Shown: positions 17,298 through 26,244, counted from the stretch's first letter. The stretch: 64,000 nt of DNA from Acidobacteriota bacterium (GCA_016195325.1 JACPZX010000018.1:1-64000); one strand, 5' to 3'. A program made the numbers and translations. The notes: generated from the letters alone by a model not told the origin.

Positions 17298-17447
17298 ATG
17301 GATCCCATGACCACCAGCGACTTCTTTGCGGGCGCCGGGCTTCTCTTCAGCATTGGCACCTACATCGCCAAGCACAACTGGCGCGCGACAAACTCCGTTC
17401 GTACATCAAGAGTCTCACCGTGCTGGAGTACGACTATATCGACGTGA
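17298..17447 (+). CDS. membrane-anchor reading frame, likely 5' part of the GTPase gene
   Basis: A 49-residue frame starts at an ATG with a strong ribosome site (GAGAGGTGA at 17284-17292). It encodes MDPMTTSDFFAGAGLLFSIG then TYIAKHNW, a short acidic head, a membrane helix and a basic stop. The remainder (from RATNSVRTS) looks like out-of-frame sequence, while the -1 frame at that point becomes RDKLRSYIKSLTV, which flows straight into the GTPase domain. The simplest reading is one gene broken by a missing base in CGCGCG near 17376-17384, either a sequencing or assembly error, a mutation or a programmed -1 slip. Alternatively it is a separate small membrane protein overlapping the GTPase. Confidence 0.55.
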   Translation: MDPMTTSDFFAGAGLLFSIGTYIAKHNWRATNSVRTSRVSPCWSTTIST

Positions 17448-18136
17448 TTATCATGGGACCCAGGGCTTCCGGCAAGACGAGCATCGTCGAGCTATGGACG
17501 AGCCCCTGGACCCAGATAGGCAAGCTCGAGCCTTCCGCGACCTGGCGGGTCTATCAGAAGAACATTTACGAGTCGGCCGAGTTCATCCGACACAATCGGG
17601 ATCTGGAACTCGACCAGACGATCAAGCCGACGCTTCGCCTGCGAGTCCACGACTTCCCTGGAGAAGACTCCTACCGGGTGAAGGCGCTGGCAGAATTGAG
17701 GAGCGACAAGAAATGCGTCCTGATGTTCGTCATGAAGGTGGGCATCGTCGGCGATCAGGTCGAACTGTATCGCGACAATGCTCTGTACTTCAGCGCGTCT
17801 CTCGCGGACACGCTCTTCTCCCAGGCGGAGCGCGCCACCATGTCCGTCTCAAAGGCCATCATAGTGTTCAACAAGGCCGATCTGCTGCCGAAGACATGGT
17901 CGGATGACGAGGCCCTCGTTCGGCTCAGATCCGCGAATCGCGACGCGCTTTATCAAATCGAGCGATTGTTCTCCGGAAAACTCGAGTACCATCTGACGAG
18001 TGCCGCCACGAACAGGGGGCTGATTCAGGTTCTCGGGAGCATCGGAAGGTGCGCCATCAGTACGGAGGCGGACCAGGCCCGATTCGATGACCATATCAGC
18101 AAACTGGAACGCGAGTTCGGCCTCATCAAGACATGA
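17420..18136 (+). CDS. Ras-like small GTPase, probably membrane tethered
   Basis: The G-domain motifs are all visible: P-loop IIMGPRASGKTS (residues 11-21), Walker B/G3 VHDFPGE (76-82), G4 FNKADLL (150-156) and a G5-like TSAATNRG (193-200). Length from the GTG at 17420 is 238; the open frame extends upstream to 17216 without a credible start. The better 5' end is the anchor frame at 17298, joined by a one-base frameshift, giving a membrane-bound GTPase of about 275-280 residues. The stop overlaps the ATG of the next gene. Base composition is A+T-richer than the flanks. Family membership beyond 'Ras/Era-like' is not evident. The likely role is a switch controlling its partner. Confidence 0.72.
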   Translation: MLEYDYIDVIIMGPRASGKTSIVELWTSPWTQIGKLEPSATWRVYQKNIYESAEFIRHNRDLELDQTIKPTLRLRVHDFPGEDSYRVKALAELRSDKKCVLMFVMKVGIVGDQVELYRDNALYFSASLADTLFSQAERATMSVSKAIIVFNKADLLPKTWSDDEALVRLRSANRDALYQIERLFSGKLEYHLTSAATNRGLIQVLGSIGRCAISTEADQARFDDHISKLEREFGLIKT

Positions 18137-19782
18137 GGCCGACGATCCACGCCTTCATCAAGGCCAATCTGGCGGGCAGAGGCTACGTTCTCACCTGGCT
18201 CGATGCGACCAGCCCTGTCGACGCGATGACTCTCGACAGCATGCTTCCGGACGTTGACGAGGCCTCACCGCTCCCAAAGGTGGCCTTCACCGGTACGAGG
18301 CTGAGTGCATCCCAGCTCGTCTTCTCGTGCTCGGCGTTGTGGCAAGCGGAAACCGACGAAGTGGGCCGACCCGGAGTTCGCATGTGGTACGGAGTGCTCC
18401 TCGACGGCCTCTCGCCGGATTCGCACTCGCACGAATCGGTGGCGCGGGAGATGGCAGGGCTCTACTGTCGCTGGACCGATCTGTATGACGCGCTCGGGCG
18501 GCTGGCCGGTTCACTGGCACGAGAGCGAACCGCCGAGACCTGGGCCCGACGTGTCAGCGATCTGCTGGCCGACGATCGAAATCGGGAGCGCACCCCCGGC
18601 ATTGCCTTCTCCCACCCGTTGCCCGGCGCTTCGAGAGAACGACTGAACGCAAGAGTTCGGCCTCCGTACAGCCCGTACGCAACCACTTTCTATCTGGCCG
18701 GTTTGGTCCTCAGCGCAAGCCAGAAACTGAGGGTCGGCGCCGGCGCCCTGAGGTCGTCTGAACTTTCGAAGCTTGACTGCGTTTCCATTCCTCTTGAGGT
18801 GGACGGATTTCGTTCGGCCGATTTGACTGATCTGATCGTGCTGTCCGCAGGGCGCGATACTGCCTCACCGGCCCCACCGCCGGGCACGTTTCGACGAGGC
18901 GCACTTGCGGGAGCGGCGCTCACGATGTTCGTGGCCGGTCTTGCCGCGTACCCAATAATCAACTCGGACCGTACCAAGGGAGTTCAAGATCCGGTCCCCA
19001 CGTCAGGTGTCGGTCCTCAGGTGATTGCGCCCGATCCCGCCGCGCCGCAAGACGAATTGGTGGTGTCGAGGCTGCTTTCCAGCCTCGAGGAGCGCGTGAA
19101 GGGAGATCCGCTCGTCATCGAGAGCACCGTCACGAGGCTAACGATTACCCTGCCGCCTCGCTTCACGCGGCGCGGTGCCCCGGCCATCTCCGCATGCCTT
19201 GACGCCGTGTTGATACGCGAAATCAATGTGCGCAACCTCGGCCCCGACAGCGCAGATCTCTTGCTGCCATTGAACGCGGGTGTGCTGTCACCCACGTGCG
19301 GGCGCACCGCGCTCAGAATGCTGTCCCTCCGCCAGGACGGTGACTGGGGCTGGGCTGACATCGACCCGAACATGATTCCAGCCGAATCGGGGGAGAGCAC
19401 TCTCTCACCCGAGTCCGTCCCGTTGCGATATCGCAACTCACCCGGCTCCGGCGGCGACGTGGATCTCTCGGCGACGATTGGGAGTCACTCCGCCGTTCAA
19501 CTCCGTTTTACGCTCGATGGGGCGGTGGGCCGGGCCGATGTCTATTCCGAGTACTTTGACCATCTGACTCTGGACGCGTCGCTTGCGATCTCGCTGCCTC
19601 GAGGATTCGTCCTCGAGCCCCGCTTCCATCATCCGGCGGGGGATGAACCATCAGTGTGCCGAAGTGATTGCGATAGGCGCGGCGCGAGATGTTCCCTGAT
19701 CATCCGGGGTGGCTCCCTTCCGCACTATGGCCTTGAGGTTCGTTGGTCGCCTCCGGATGAAAGCACTCGCGCCTCGGATTGA
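18133..19782 (+). CDS. single-pass membrane partner of the GTPase, unknown family
   Basis: A 549-residue protein, start overlapping the GTPase stop (ATGA). Residues 1-250 are predicted cytoplasmic: ANLAGRGYVLTWLDATSP, AFTGTRLSASQLVFSC, DEVGRPGVRMWYGVLLDG, then a helical part with ARERTAETWARRVSDLLADD. One membrane helix (about 256-277, GALAGAALTMFVAGLAAYPI) follows a basic RR. The last 270 residues are then outside and beta-rich with several cysteines. The 'DxxGRxGxxxxxxLLL' segment is reminiscent of the N-terminal domain of GTPase-associated proteins (GAP1) in bacterial conflict systems, but this is a weak resemblance. I do not recognise the outer domain. Transmembrane GTPase signalling or defence are both possible. 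Confidence 0.65.
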   Translation: MRPTIHAFIKANLAGRGYVLTWLDATSPVDAMTLDSMLPDVDEASPLPKVAFTGTRLSASQLVFSCSALWQAETDEVGRPGVRMWYGVLLDGLSPDSHSHESVAREMAGLYCRWTDLYDALGRLAGSLARERTAETWARRVSDLLADDRNRERTPGIAFSHPLPGASRERLNARVRPPYSPYATTFYLAGLVLSASQKLRVGAGALRSSELSKLDCVSIPLEVDGFRSADLTDLIVLSAGRDTASPAPPPGTFRRGALAGAALTMFVAGLAAYPIINSDRTKGVQDPVPTSGVGPQVIAPDPAAPQDELVVSRLLSSLEERVKGDPLVIESTVTRLTITLPPRFTRRGAPAISACLDAVLIREINVRNLGPDSADLLLPLNAGVLSPTCGRTALRMLSLRQDGDWGWADIDPNMIPAESGESTLSPESVPLRYRNSPGSGGDVDLSATIGSHSAVQLRFTLDGAVGRADVYSEYFDHLTLDASLAISLPRGFVLEPRFHHPAGDEPSVCRSDCDRRGARCSLIIRGGSLPHYGLEVRWSPPDESTRASD

Positions 19783-19840
19783 GAGATGACGCGATGGACT
19801 GGCGGAGCGTTCAACCGCGCGGATGCCTACCGGGAAGCTC

Positions 19841-21769
19841 CTACTCGTGGGCTGACTGCCTGAGAGCGAGGAACCCGCCGCCCGCGATTCCCAGCGCGAG
19901 GATCAGCAGCCCCGAGTCCGGTAGCACCGGCACCGACGCCGGCCCCGGAATGGCGAGACCCGGAGGCGCGTCGAACGCCTCGAACGCGCCGTGCGTCGTG
20001 GTCGGCGGAGGCGCGACGGCCGAGAACCCCAACCCCCGCTCCGCAAACCCCGCCCACAAGAGCGCGAGGTCCGCGCCGCCGAAATCGATCCGATCGGCCG
20101 CGAGGATCGCGTCCCTCGCCTGCGTGAAGGTCGGGTTGGCCGGCGTCAGCTTCATCCCGTCGGTGACGAGGCGGAGCATCCTCTCGTTCCCGGCGAACCC
20201 CAGGGCGCCGACGAGGCGCCCGCGCGCGGACCAGAGGGCGGAGGCCCAGACCTCCCCGACGTTGTGCGACTCGTCGGCCTCGGGGGCGATGATCGAGCCG
20301 ATGAGGGGCGACCGCGGGATCGACGGAGGAAAAGCGATCTGCGCCGGATCGATGTCGGCGAAGGTCAGCGGGTTCACCGCGAGATCCGCCGAATACGGGT
20401 AGCGCCGGATCCCGAAGGTGTAGTTCGAGGTCAGACCGACGAGCTGGTAGGCGACGTACGCCGCCTCGGCGTAGCAGCCGCGCGGATCGTCCGACGGCTC
20501 GGCGAGCAGGGCCAGGGAGTAGAAGTCGCTCCACCCCTCCCCCAGGCCATCGGACTGCACGGCCGAGAGATCGCCGACGAGTCGCGTGGAAAGCCCGTGC
20601 GCTGCCTCGTGGATGACGACCTCGGCGTCCAGCGCCCCGTCGCGATCGGGGGTCGGAAACGTGAAGTTGAAGAGGTGGAGGCTCCCCGACGTGCCGTCGG
20701 GAGCCGGGACGAAGAAGGCGTTGTTCGAGCCGGTGTCCTGCGCGACGGCGTCGATCGCGTCCCCCGGAAGGCCGCCGCGCCCGAAGTTCAGCCGCTGGTA
20801 GTTCCCCGACGCCTCGTCGAAGCCGAGATGGTAGAGCCGGTCGTGGATCCAGTTGACGTCGTAGAAGAGCTGCGTCACCGAGGCGCTAGAGGAGGCGGAC
20901 GGGGCAAGCCCGAGATCGATGGGAAAGTCGAAGACGCGGAACGACGGCCCGGCGATGGGCGCGGCGGCCGGGAGGTGCGCCGCGACGTTGTTCCCCGAGG
21001 TGACGCTGTCGTTCGGGTCGATCCACCCGTTCGGTGACGCCGTCCCGTCGAGAGCGGCGAGCGAGCGGAGGGAGCGCGCGATGACCGCCGGCTGCGTCGC
21101 CCCGGGCGCGCAGAAGCCGGGGGACGCCGGCGTCGGGGAATCCGCGGGGGCGAGATCGCTCCGGGCGAAGACGTCGTAGGTCGCGCTCGCGTGGAGGACG
21201 ACGTCGCGGCTCACGAGAAGGCGCCCGTCGATCGCGTCGCGGATCTCCTCGACGACGTCGTCGGGGGCGGAGCCGTGGACGCGCGTCACGGTGACCGGCC
21301 GGATCGTCCCGCGATCCAGCGGCAGATAGGCTTGCCCTCCGCGAGGTGCGGGCGTCGCCGGAACGAGCGTGCTCGCGATGGTGACGATCTCCCCCACGGC
21401 CGTCACTCCGGCGCGCAGCTCGGCGCCGAGGAGGTCGAGACCGTTCACCGTCTGCTGGAGCGTGAGGAACCGGGCGCCGGTGTCCGTCGCGAAGATCTCC
21501 CGGGACACCCGGCAGGTGTCGAGGACGTCGGGGTCGACGCCGAAGAGGCTTTCGTGAGCGGCGACGTACGCGCGAAGGGTCGCGCGCCAGGCGCGCGCAT
21601 CAGAAGTCCCCGTCAGGAAGCCCGCGTGGGACTGGATGAAGGCCGGGGCGCCCACGACCTCGGCGGCTCGCTGGTCGACGCGGACGCGCAGCCGGTGGCG
21701 CGACGCGATCTGGGCCGAAGCGGGAAGGGTCGCCACGAGCATCACGGCGGCGAGGGCGACGCGCCTCAC
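19841..21769 (-). CDS. M36 (fungalysin-like) metallopeptidase with sorting tail
   Basis: A secreted zinc endopeptidase: signal peptide VRRVALAAVMLVATLPASA, a propeptide (FTP-like: LRAYVAAHESLFGVD, LTLQQTVNGLDLLGAELR), then the catalytic domain with the zinc site VVIHEAAHGLSTRLVGD (HExxH) and the third-ligand Glu in GLGEGWSDFYSL. NWIHDRLYHLGFDEASGNYQ is shared with the larger M36 protein at 55435. The C-terminus is PVLPDSGLLILALGIAGGG then FLALRQ: a short motif, a membrane helix and a basic end, as in IPTL/PEP-CTERM-type sorting signals. The GTG overlaps the stop of the radical SAM gene. Length is 642. Confidence 0.88.
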   Translation of the reverse strand: MRRVALAAVMLVATLPASAQIASRHRLRVRVDQRAAEVVGAPAFIQSHAGFLTGTSDARAWRATLRAYVAAHESLFGVDPDVLDTCRVSREIFATDTGARFLTLQQTVNGLDLLGAELRAGVTAVGEIVTIASTLVPATPAPRGGQAYLPLDRGTIRPVTVTRVHGSAPDDVVEEIRDAIDGRLLVSRDVVLHASATYDVFARSDLAPADSPTPASPGFCAPGATQPAVIARSLRSLAALDGTASPNGWIDPNDSVTSGNNVAAHLPAAAPIAGPSFRVFDFPIDLGLAPSASSSASVTQLFYDVNWIHDRLYHLGFDEASGNYQRLNFGRGGLPGDAIDAVAQDTGSNNAFFVPAPDGTSGSLHLFNFTFPTPDRDGALDAEVVIHEAAHGLSTRLVGDLSAVQSDGLGEGWSDFYSLALLAEPSDDPRGCYAEAAYVAYQLVGLTSNYTFGIRRYPYSADLAVNPLTFADIDPAQIAFPPSIPRSPLIGSIIAPEADESHNVGEVWASALWSARGRLVGALGFAGNERMLRLVTDGMKLTPANPTFTQARDAILAADRIDFGGADLALLWAGFAERGLGFSAVAPPPTTTHGAFEAFDAPPGLAIPGPASVPVLPDSGLLILALGIAGGGFLALRQSAHE

Positions 21770-23478
21770 GGAATTCGAAGGAGCTTCGCCGCGCGCGCGG
21801 CGTCCCTTGTCTTCCCCCGGCGCGCCGCCGCGAGATGGATCGCCGCGACGAGCGCATGGCCGGCGGCGTACTTCGGGTGCTCTCGCGCGAGATCCGCGGC
21901 GTACATGAGCGCGCTCTCCGGATCGCCGGTCCCGGTGAGGACCGCCGCGGTGCGGTGGAGCGCCCAGGGGTTCTTCGGCTCGAGGGCGAGGATCGCCTCG
22001 TACTCCGTGAGCGCCTCCCCAGCCAGCCCCTCGCTCTCGTAGGCGAGGCCGCTCGAGAGAAGCGGCGCGAACGCCTCGGGGTGCCGCTCCTTGTGCGCTT
22101 CGAGATCCTCGCGCGTGTACGCCGCGCTCACCGCGAGATCCTCCGTCTCCCCTCCCGGCACCGCCGCCGATCCGTGGCGCGCGAGATCGGTCGTCGCGCC
22201 GAGCCGGCGCCCCCCGCGCGCCCGTCCCGACGTCGCCGCACGGCAGATCGCCGCCATGCGGGCGTTCGATCGCGCGCGCTCGCGGGCCGGCAGGGCGTAG
22301 AGGGTGTCGCGCTTCTCCTTCACCCAGTAGTCGTCGGTGACGCCGCGCTCGCTCTTGTACGCCTCCCAGAGCGCCGTGCCCGGGTAGAGCGCGAGCGGCG
22401 CCACCATCGCGTCGTGCGGCCGGCACCCCTTGAGAAGACTTTCGGTCGCGCGGAAGTCGCCGTCGGTCTCGCCGGGGACGCCGCTGATGAGATAGAAGGA
22501 AAGGCTCATCCCCGCCCGCCGCGTCGCCGCGGCCGCGCTCCGGATCTGATCCACCGAGATGTCCTTCGCCAGCTCGCGGAGAAGGCGGGGCGATCCGCTC
22601 TCGACGCCGTACTGCACCACCTCGCAGCCGGCGCGGCGCATCGCGTCGAGCCTCTCCTGGTCGATGGCGTTGACGCGCGACTGGCAGTTCCACAGGACGC
22701 CGAGCTTCGCCTCACAGAGCCGCTCGCACAGCTCGAGGATCCTCTTCTTGTGCACGGTGAAGGTGTCGTCGCGCACCGAGACGTAGAGGATGCCGCGCTC
22801 CCTCGCGAGGAACCGGATCTCGTCGAGGACCGACGCCGCGCTGCGGAAGCGCATCTTCGTCCCCCAGAAGTCGGGGGTGTTGCAGAAGGTGCAGCGCCCC
22901 GGGCACCCCCGCGACGTGATGATGAACCCCGCCTCGGCGGTCACGTCGAGGTGGAAGCCCTCGTAGTGAGGCGCGGGAAACGGGATGTCGTCGAGCGAGG
23001 CGATCGCCTCGCGGGGAGCGGTCGCCCCGGTGTCCCGCAGCACGAGCCCCGCGACGCCCTTCGGATCGCCGCCCCGCTCGAGGCATCGCGCCAGATCGAC
23101 CATCAGCGTCTCCCCCTCCCCCGTCGCGACGGCGTCGAGGGCGGAGCAGCTCGTGAGGAGAGACTCTGCGACGTGCGCGGCGTGAGGCCCGCCCGCGACG
23201 ACGAAGCACCGCGGGTTTGCGCGCTTCGCCTCGACGGCGAGCTTGAGGGCGGCGTGGCGGTTGAACGTGTAGAGGGTGAGGCCGACGAGGCCGGGCTTTT
23301 CGACCTTCAACAGCTTCACGGCCTCGGCCCACGGGACCCGGCTCAGGTTCGCGAGGCGGGAGTCGAACCCCGCCGCGCGGAGCGCCGCGTTGATGTACCC
23401 GAGGCCCACCGGCATCATCGTCGCGAAGTAGTCGCCGGCGCCGGCTCGCCCCGATCGGTAGGCGAGGAGAATCTTCAC
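21766..23478 (-). CDS. B12-binding-type radical SAM protein with TPR tail
   Basis: The N-terminal 140 residues look like the cobalamin-binding fold of B12-type radical SAM enzymes (MPVGLGYINAALRAAGFD, VGLTLYTFNR, VVAGGPHAAHVAESLL). The radical SAM core has RGCPGRCTFCN (CxxxCxxC, binding 4Fe-4S and S-adenosylmethionine), VQYGVESGSPRLL and SFYLISGVPGETDGDF. After a linker, the last 130 residues hold TPR-like helices (YESEGLAGEALTEYEAILALEPKNPWALH). The substrate is unknown; methyl transfer or a bond rearrangement is usual. I take the GTG at 23478, one base after the MGMT stop; a GTG at 23499 is possible. It is coupled to the downstream M36 peptidase. Confidence 0.83.
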   Translation of the reverse strand: MKILLAYRSGRAGAGDYFATMMPVGLGYINAALRAAGFDSRLANLSRVPWAEAVKLLKVEKPGLVGLTLYTFNRHAALKLAVEAKRANPRCFVVAGGPHAAHVAESLLTSCSALDAVATGEGETLMVDLARCLERGGDPKGVAGLVLRDTGATAPREAIASLDDIPFPAPHYEGFHLDVTAEAGFIITSRGCPGRCTFCNTPDFWGTKMRFRSAASVLDEIRFLARERGILYVSVRDDTFTVHKKRILELCERLCEAKLGVLWNCQSRVNAIDQERLDAMRRAGCEVVQYGVESGSPRLLRELAKDISVDQIRSAAAATRRAGMSLSFYLISGVPGETDGDFRATESLLKGCRPHDAMVAPLALYPGTALWEAYKSERGVTDDYWVKEKRDTLYALPARERARSNARMAAICRAATSGRARGGRRLGATTDLARHGSAAVPGGETEDLAVSAAYTREDLEAHKERHPEAFAPLLSSGLAYESEGLAGEALTEYEAILALEPKNPWALHRTAAVLTGTGDPESALMYAADLAREHPKYAAGHALVAAIHLAAARRGKTRDAARAAKLLRIP

Positions 23479-23479
23479 G

Positions 23480-24010
23480 TCAGACGTCGAGCCCCTCACC
23501 CTTGAGGAGCGCCTTCTTCATGTTGATGCCGCCGCCGAAACCGGTCAGCGATCCGTTCGATCCGACGACGCGGTGGCACGGGACGACGAGGGGGACGGGG
23601 TTCGATCCGAGGGCGCCCCCGACGGCGCGCGCGGCCTTCCCCCGCCCGATCATCGCGGCCAGCTCGCCGTACGAGATGACGCGGCCGAAGGGGATCCGCG
23701 CGGTGGCGTGGAGGACTTTGCTCTGGAACGCCGTGATGTGGCTGAGGTCGACCTTGAGGGAGAAGACCTTTCGCTTCCCGTCGAAGTACTCCTGGAGCTC
23801 GCGCTCGACTCCCGCGAGCTTCGCGGGGTCGTGCACCGGCGTGACGCCCGTCTGCTTGCGGACCTCCTCGACGAAGGCCTCTTCGCTTTTCGTCGTGAGC
23901 GCGATCCGGCAGACGCCGCGCGACGTCACCGCCGCGAACATCGGCCCGAGGCGCGTCTTCACCTTCGCGTACGAGATCACTTCCCTGGACTTCCCCCTGG
24001 GTGCAGGCAC
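23480..24010 (-). CDS. ogt: methylated-DNA-[protein]-cysteine S-methyltransferase
   Basis: Directly reverses O6-alkylguanine damage by moving the alkyl group to its own cysteine. The active-site motif is VPCHRVVGSNGSLTGF, with the helix-turn-helix DNA contact just before it (IPFGRVISYGELAAMIGRGKAARAVGGALGSNP). The N-terminal ribonuclease-like domain is present (LTTKSEEAFVEEVRKQ ... ELQEYFDGKRKVFSLKVDL). Its 176 residues match the Ogt class, without an Ada-type N-terminal regulatory domain. It heads a minus-strand group with the radical SAM and M36 genes, probably by proximity alone. Confidence 0.92.
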   Translation of the reverse strand: MPAPRGKSREVISYAKVKTRLGPMFAAVTSRGVCRIALTTKSEEAFVEEVRKQTGVTPVHDPAKLAGVERELQEYFDGKRKVFSLKVDLSHITAFQSKVLHATARIPFGRVISYGELAAMIGRGKAARAVGGALGSNPVPLVVPCHRVVGSNGSLTGFGGGINMKKALLKGEGLDV

Positions 24011-24089
24011 GCCGACCTCCTTGAGCTTGTGAGGATGAAGGGGGGGAGGTTAGCAGAAGGCGGAGCGATTCTGGCGCCTGCGAGCGGAG

Positions 24090-26099
24090 CTACGCCTTCC
24101 GCGACGCCGCGAGCAGCCGGTCCACGAGATCGGTGACCGTGTCGAGCGAGAAGGGCTTCGTGATCACCGGCGTCCCCGTGGACTCGAGGAATTTCTTCGT
24201 CTGGGGCTCCATGCTGTCGCCGGTCGTGAAGATGACGCGGGAGGCCATCTCGGGGCGCTTCGCCACGAGCGACTCGAACATCTGGCGCCCCGTCATGTCG
24301 GGCATCTTGATGTCGAGGAGGATCAGGTCGTGCTTCCCCGAGACGGCGAGGGCGAGGCCGTCGCGGCCGTTCCCCGCCGTGTCGATGTGGTGCTGAGTGC
24401 CGAGAAGATCGATGAGGAGCTCGAGGACCACCTGCTCGTCGTCCACGATCAGGAGGCGCCGGCCGCTCTTCCTTCGAACTTCCTTCGTGCTCCCCGAATC
24501 GGCCGGCACCGCCACGTCGGCGCGCCCCGCCTCGCAGGGAACGCGCATCGTCAGGCAGGCGCCGTCGACCTCGCGGTTCCGCGCGCTGAGAGACCCGCCG
24601 TGGGCGCGCAGGATCCCGTAGGCAATGCTCAGCCCGAGACCCTTCCCGTCCCCGACCTCCCTCGTCCCGAAGAAGGGATCGAAGATCCGGCCGAGGATGC
24701 GCGCCGGGATGCCGGGGCCGTTGTCCGAGATCTCGACGACGATCGAGCCGTCGTCGAAGGCTGTCGTCACCTCGACGAGGCGGTTCCGCTCGGCGCCGGC
24801 GGCCGCGCGCACCGCGTTGTCGAGGAGGGCGAGGAGGGCCTGGAGCATGTCGCCGCGCTTCACCTCGGCGGGAAGGAGGCCGTCGGCGAGGCGCGTCCGG
24901 ATGGCGACCTGGGCCGCCTCGGCGCGCGGCAGGCACTCCTGCACCGCCTCGCGGACGAGGTCGTTGATCGGCTCGGGGGCGCGCTCCGGGATCTCGATGC
25001 GGCTGAAAGTCAGCAGGTTCTCGACGATGCTGCGGCAGCGCGCCGCCCCCTCCTCGATCTTCCTGAGGCTCGACTTGACGTCGGCGGGAAGGGGCTTCGC
25101 GCCGAGGAGTTGGGCGTAGCCGAGGACCGCGGTGAGGGGGTTGTTGAGCTCGTGGGCGGCGCCGCTCGCGAACATCCCGAGCGCCGACATCCTCTCGGAG
25201 CGCTGGAGCTTCTCGCGGTAGCGCTCGCGCTCCTCCTGGGCTTCGAGGTGGGAGGTGACGTCCTCGACGAGGACGACGTAGCCCGGGAGAGTTCCCGGCT
25301 CGATGAGCCTCACCTTCGGATTCTCGAGCGACACCCTCCGGATCGTCGGGTTCAGGTTCGACTCGCAGCAGTCGCCGGTCTCGAGCGTGTGGAGCCGTAC
25401 GCGCAGCGATCGCCCGTCCACCTCGACGATGGCGGAGGCCGGGCGCCCGCGCCTCTCGGCGGCGTCGGCGAAGAGCCCCTCGACGACCCCCTTCGATCCG
25501 GGGAAGCTGTCGGCGATCGGCAGCGAGAGAAGCGCGCTCCCCGGGCGCCCCACCATCCGGTCGAAGATCATGTTCGTGCGGAGGATCTTCCGGTCGGGGG
25601 TCAGCTCGACGATCCCCTCGGCGATCGAGTCGAGGATGAGATCGCGCACGCGGCGATCCTCGAGGAGCTCGAGGACCACCTCGCGGCGGAACATCTTGTC
25701 GAACCCCTCGAGGACGGGGGCCGCGGGCCGCCCGTCGAGCTTCGCGAAGACGCTCCGGAGCGTGACCTCGAGCTGCTCCATGGGCATCTTCGCGACGTAG
25801 GCGTCGGCGTTGATGGTGTCGATGTCCTCGATCTCGTCCGCGAGGATTCCCGAGAGGATGACGACGGGGATGGCGGAGTAGTCGGGGTGGGCCTTGAGGT
25901 ACCGGCAGAGGCGCGCGCCGTCCACGCGGGGCATGATGAGATCGAGGAGGATGAAGTCGACGCCGCCCAGGGCGACGCGCTCGAGCGCCTCGACGCCATC
26001 GCCGGCGACGGCGACATCGAACCCCTCGGACCTGAAGAAGTCCCCGAGGACCTGGCGGTAGAACGCGTTGTTGTCGACGACGAGAATGGTGCGGGACAC
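24090..26099 (-). CDS. hybrid sensor histidine kinase (REC-PAS-HK-REC)
   Basis: A 669-residue soluble kinase with no membrane helix. Domain order: receiver 1 (residues 1-120, phospho-Asp in FILLDLIMPRVDG); a PAS-like section (ILDSIAEGIVELTPDRKILRTN); a coiled linker (EAQEERERYREKLQRSERMS); HisKA with GAAHELNNPLTAVLGYAQLL; an ATPase domain with ALLDNAVRAA (N box), EISDNGPGIP (G1) and GKGLGLSIAYGIL (G2); and a C-terminal receiver (LLIVDDEQVVLELL, LLDIKMPDMTGRQ). In receiver 1 the acidic pair is D-N rather than D-D or D-E, which may weaken metal binding. It probably integrates an upstream phosphosignal; no response regulator gene is adjacent. Confidence 0.92.
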   Translation of the reverse strand: MSRTILVVDNNAFYRQVLGDFFRSEGFDVAVAGDGVEALERVALGGVDFILLDLIMPRVDGARLCRYLKAHPDYSAIPVVILSGILADEIEDIDTINADAYVAKMPMEQLEVTLRSVFAKLDGRPAAPVLEGFDKMFRREVVLELLEDRRVRDLILDSIAEGIVELTPDRKILRTNMIFDRMVGRPGSALLSLPIADSFPGSKGVVEGLFADAAERRGRPASAIVEVDGRSLRVRLHTLETGDCCESNLNPTIRRVSLENPKVRLIEPGTLPGYVVLVEDVTSHLEAQEERERYREKLQRSERMSALGMFASGAAHELNNPLTAVLGYAQLLGAKPLPADVKSSLRKIEEGAARCRSIVENLLTFSRIEIPERAPEPINDLVREAVQECLPRAEAAQVAIRTRLADGLLPAEVKRGDMLQALLALLDNAVRAAAGAERNRLVEVTTAFDDGSIVVEISDNGPGIPARILGRIFDPFFGTREVGDGKGLGLSIAYGILRAHGGSLSARNREVDGACLTMRVPCEAGRADVAVPADSGSTKEVRRKSGRRLLIVDDEQVVLELLIDLLGTQHHIDTAGNGRDGLALAVSGKHDLILLDIKMPDMTGRQMFESLVAKRPEMASRVIFTTGDSMEPQTKKFLESTGTPVITKPFSLDTVTDLVDRLLAASRKA

Positions 26100-26244
26100 G
26101 GGAGGGCTCCGTCAAAAGGTGGCAAATCCAAGGGAATATAGGGAGATATCCCGGACGGTCAAGGACGTAAGAATCGGAACCCCGGTCCTCCGCACGATGG
26201 GCTATACTCGGCCGCCTGTCCTGGAGAGAATACCGCATAACCCC

